Positions 60,201-64,000 of a stretch of 64,000 bases of DNA are shown piece after piece. The stretch lies in NCBI GenBank assembly GCA_930367215.1, contig OV884059.1:152022511-152086510 (forward strand), given 5' to 3'. The stretch is from Pollenia angustigena (taxonomy: Eukaryota; Arthropoda; Insecta; Diptera; Polleniidae). The position numbers and the translations under genes are program-made. The notes under the pieces are model-generated. The model saw only the letters and a program-made list of their open reading frames with translations, had not been told where the DNA came from and did no database searches. The stretch's first letter is position 1. Each line of letters opens with the position of its first letter.

Positions 60201-63200
60201 TAAGCAAAATCTGGGATCACTTGTATTTTCATATAAAAATTGATTTTCTAAGGATTTTTGTATGGAAAACTTTAAATGCGTTTTTCTTGAAAACTATAAG
60301 AGCTAGAGCCAAAGTAAGCAAAATCTGGGATCACTTGTATTTTCATATAAAAATTGATTTTCTAAGGATTTTTGTATGGAAAACTTTAAATGCGTTTTTC
60401 TTGAAAACTATAAGAGCTAGAGCCAAAATAAGCAAAATCTGGGATCACTTGTATTTTCATATAAAAATTGATTTTCTAAGGATTTTTGTATGGAAAACTT
60501 TAAATGCGTTTTTCTTGAAAACTATAAGAGCTAGAGCCAAAATAAGCAAAATCTGGGATCACTTGTATTTTCATATAAAAATTGATTTTCTAAGGATTTT
60601 TGTATGGAAAACTTTAAATGCGTTTTTCTTGAAAACTATAAGAGCTAGAGCCAAAATAAGCAAAATCTGGGATCACTTGTATTTTCATATAAAAATTGAT
60701 TTTCTAAGGATTTTTGTATGGAAAACTTTAAATGCGTTTTTCTTGAAAACTATAAGAGCTAGAGCCAAAGTAAGCAAATTCTGGGATCACTTGTATTTTC
60801 ATATAAAAAATTATTTTCTAAGGATTTTTGTATGGAAAACTTTAAATGCGTTTTTCTTGAAAACTGTAAGAGCTATAGCCAAAATAAGCAAAATCTGGGA
60901 TCACTTGTATTTTCATATAAAAATTGATTTTCTAAGGATTTTTGTATGGAAAACTTTAAATGCGTTTTTCTTGAAAACTATAAGAGCTAGAGCCAAAATA
61001 AGCAAAATCTGGGATCACTTGTATTTTCATATAAAAAATGATTTTCTAAGGATTTTTGTATGGAAAACTTTAAATGCGTTTTTCTTGAAAACTGTAAGAG
61101 CTATAGCCAAAATAAGCAAAATCTGGGATCACTTGTATTTTTATATAAAAATTGATTTTCTAAGGATTTTTGTATTGAACTTTAAATGCGTTTTTCTTGA
61201 AAACTATAAGAGCTAGAGCCAAAATAAGCAAAATCTGGGATCACTTGTATTTTTATATAAAAATAGATTTTCTAAGGATTTTTGTATGGAAAACTATAAA
61301 TGCGTTTTTCTTGAAAACTATAAGAGCTAGAGCCAAAATAAGCAAAATCTGGGATCACTTGTATTTTTATATAAAAATTGATTTTCTAAGGATTTTTGTA
61401 TGGAAAACTTTAAATGCGTTTTTCTTGAAAACTATAAGAGCTAGAGCCAAACTAAGCAAAATCTGGGATCACTTGTATTTTCATATAAAAATTGATTTTC
61501 TAAGGATTTTTGTATGGAAAACTTTAAATGCGTTTTTCTTGAAAACTATAAGAGCTAGAGCCAAAATAAGCAAAATCTGGGATCACTTGTATTTGCATAT
61601 AAAAATTTATTTTCTAAGGATTTTTGTATGGAAAACTTTAAATGCGTTTTTCTTGAAAACTATAAGAGCTAGAGCCAAAATAAGCAAAATCTGGGATCAC
61701 TTGTATTTGCATATAAAAATTTATTTTCTAAGGATTTTAGTATGGAAAACTTTAAATGCGTTTTTCTTGAAAACTATAAGAGCTAGAACCAAAATAAGCA
61801 AAATCTGGGATTACTTGTATTTTCATATAAAAATTGATTTTCTAAGGATTTTTGTATGGAAAACTTTAAATGCGTTTTTCTTGAAAACTATAAGAGCTAG
61901 AGCCAAACTAAGCAAAATCTGGGATCACTTGTATTTTCATATAAAAATTGATTTTCTAAGGATTTTTGTATGGAAAACTTTAAATGCGTTTTTCTTGAAA
62001 ACTATAAGAGCTAGAGCCAAAATAAGCAAAATCTGGGATCACTTGTATTTTCATATAAAAATTGATTTTCTAAGGATTTTTGTATGGAAAACTTTAAATG
62101 CGTTTTTCTTGAAAACTATAAGAGCTAGAGCCAAACTAAGCAAAATCTGGGATCACTTGTATTTTCATATAAAAATTGATTTTCTAAGGATTTTTGTATG
62201 GAAAACTTTAAATGCGTTTTTCTTGAAAACTATAAGAGCTAGAGCCAAAGTAAGCAAAATCTGGGATCACTTGTATTTGCATATAAAAATTAATTTTCTA
62301 AGGATTTTTGTATGGAAAACTTTAAATGCGTTTTTCTTGAAAACTATAAGAGCTAGAACCAAAATAAGCAAAATCTGGGATCACTTGTATTTTCATATAA
62401 AAATTGATTTTCTAAGGATTTTTGTATGGAAAACTTTAAATGCGTTTTTCTTGAAAACTATAAGAGCTAGAGCCAAACTAAGCAAAATCTGGGATCACTT
62501 GTATTTTCATATAAAAATTGATTTTCTAAGGATTTTTGTATGGAAAACTTTAAATGCGTTTTTCTTGAAAACTATAAGAGCTAGAGCCAAACTAAGCAAA
62601 ATCTGGGATCACTTGTATTTTCATATAAAAATTGATTTTCTAAGGATTTTTGTATGGAAAACTTTAAATGCGTTTTTCTTGAAAACTATAAGAGCTAGAG
62701 CCAAAGTAAGCAAAATCTGGGATCACTTGTATTTTCATATAAAAATTGATTTTCTAAGGATTTTTGTATGGAAAACTTTAAATGCGTTTTTCTTGAAAAC
62801 TATAAGAGCTAGAACCAAAATAAGCAAAATCTGGGATCACTTGTATTTTCATATAAAAATTGATTTTCTAAGGATTTTTGTATGGAAAACTTTAAATGCG
62901 TTTTTCTTGAAAACTATAAGAGCTAGAGCCAAACTAAGCAAAATCTGGGATCACTTGTATTTTCATATAAAAATTGATTTTCTAAGGATTTTTGTATGGA
63001 AAACTTTAAATGCGTTTTTCTTGAAAACTATAAGAGCTAGAGCCAAACTAAGCAAAATCTGGGATCACTTGTATTTTCATATAAAAATTGATTTTCTAAG
63101 GATTTTTGTATGGAAAACTTTAAATGCGTTTTTTCTTGAAAACTATAAGAGCTAGAGCCAAACTAAGCAAAATCTGGGATCACTTGTATTTTCATATAAA

Positions 63201-64000
63201 AATTGATTTTCTAAGGATTTTTGTATGGAAAACTTTAAATGCGTTTTTCTTGAAAACTATAAGAGCTAGAGCCAAACTAAGCAAAATCTGGGATCACTTG
63301 TATTTTCATATAAAAATTGATTTTCTAAGGATTTTTGTATGGAAAACTTTAAATGCGTTTTTCTTGAAAACTATAAGAGCTAGAGCCAAACTAAGCAAAA
63401 TCTGGGATCACTTGTATTTTCATATAAAAATTGATTTTCTAAGGATTTTTGTATGGAAAACTTTAAATGCGTTTTTCTTGAAAACTATAAGAGCTAGAGC
63501 CAAAGTAAGCAAAATCTGGGATCACTTGTATTTGCATATAAAAATTGATTTTCTAAGGATTTTTGTATGGAAAACTTTAAATCCGTTTTTCTTGAAAACT
63601 ATAAGAGCTAGAGCCAAAGTAAGCAAAATCTGGGATCAATTGTAAAATTGATTTTCTAAGGATTTTTGTATGGAAAACTTTAAATGCCTTTTTCTTGAAA
63701 ACTATAAGAGCTAGAGCCAAAATAAGCAAAATCTGGGATCACTTGTATTTTCATATAAAAATTGATTTTCTAAGGATTTTTGTATGGGAAACTTTAAATG
63801 CGTTTTTCTTGAAAACTATAAGAGCTAGAGCCAAAATAAGCAAAATCTGGGATCACTTGTATTTTCATATAAAAATTGATTTTCTAAGGATTTTTGTATG
63901 GAAAACTTTAAATGCGTTTTTCTTGAAAACTATAAGAGCTAGAGCCAACCTAAGCAAAATCTGGGATCACTTGTATTTTCATATAAAAATTGATTTTCTA
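42237..64000. repeat. 114-bp satellite DNA array, about 191 copies
   Basis: A single head-to-tail array runs to the window edge. The monomer is 114 bp (31 G+C, about 27%) and can be phased at 'gatcacttgtattttcatat'. Later landmarks are 'ttttctaaggattttt', 'gaaaactttaaatgcg', 'ctataagagctagagcc' and 'aatctggg'. Copies mostly differ from the consensus at 0-4 positions. Shared variants mark subfamilies: agctaaatc and tttttatatgg near the left edge, aaactaag, aaagtaag, agcttgag, and the 2-bp-shorter tattgaac. Truncated units occur near 53,000-53,025 and 63,638-63,650. The plus-strand frame starting at the gat codon is open in the consensus; the other five frames have stops. Stop variants and indels break it repeatedly, so the long frames are not annotated as genes. 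Confidence 0.95.

Noticed and set aside
42237..64000. CRISPR-like repeat/spacer array
   Set aside because: There are no unique spacers; whole 114-bp units are repeated head to tail, in a eukaryotic context.

Overview
The window looks like nuclear DNA of a brachyceran fly, probably a calyptrate (blow-fly or house-fly group). The base composition is strongly AT-rich. The only host genes are two spliced insect-type adenylate-forming enzymes. The rest is dense in Jockey-clade LINEs, rosa-type mariners, GTCY-microsatellite (mini-me/DINE-like) repeats and many short inverted-repeat elements. The taxon is inferred from this repeat and gene repertoire, not from a marker gene.

Layout. 1-14.7 kb is a transposon graveyard. 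It holds a broken Jockey-clade LINE (about 1.6-6.8 kb, itself carrying a terminal-inverted-repeat element), two Helitron/mini-me-like repeats, a second LINE 3' half inserted into an older repeat (10.2-12.2 kb), and an internally deleted mariner (12.4-13.4 kb). 14.8-17.7 kb is an intact five-exon gene on the minus strand encoding a 538-residue luciferase/4-coumarate:CoA-ligase-like enzyme. 17.9-28.5 kb is intergenic and full of MITEs, including one MITE nested in another, plus a mariner relic. 28.55-36.35 kb is a second, related gene on the plus strand. It has four exons, an apparent one-base frameshift in exon 2, and a 6-kb third intron swollen by a hAT-like element with a nested pogo-like element, and by a second copy of the Jockey endonuclease region with a piggyBac-like insertion. 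36.6-41.5 kb holds more TIR and foldback elements.

From about 42,237 to the right edge the window is one uninterrupted satellite array: a 114-bp monomer at about 27% GC, roughly 191 copies, and continuing out of the window. Because 114 is divisible by three, one of the six frames is open through most monomers, giving long repetitive ORFs of up to 766 codons. Recurrent in-frame stop variants and uncorrected frameshifts argue that these are by-products of the repeat length, not a protein. Diagnostic variants recur at whole-monomer spacings, which shows higher-order organisation.

The two enzyme genes are head-to-head paralogues about 10.8 kb apart. They share the fold, the motif order and a 117-bp exon carrying the ATP-binding loop, so they probably arose by local duplication. 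Nothing else in the window forms a pathway with them. No rRNA gene, intact tRNA gene or CRISPR array was seen.
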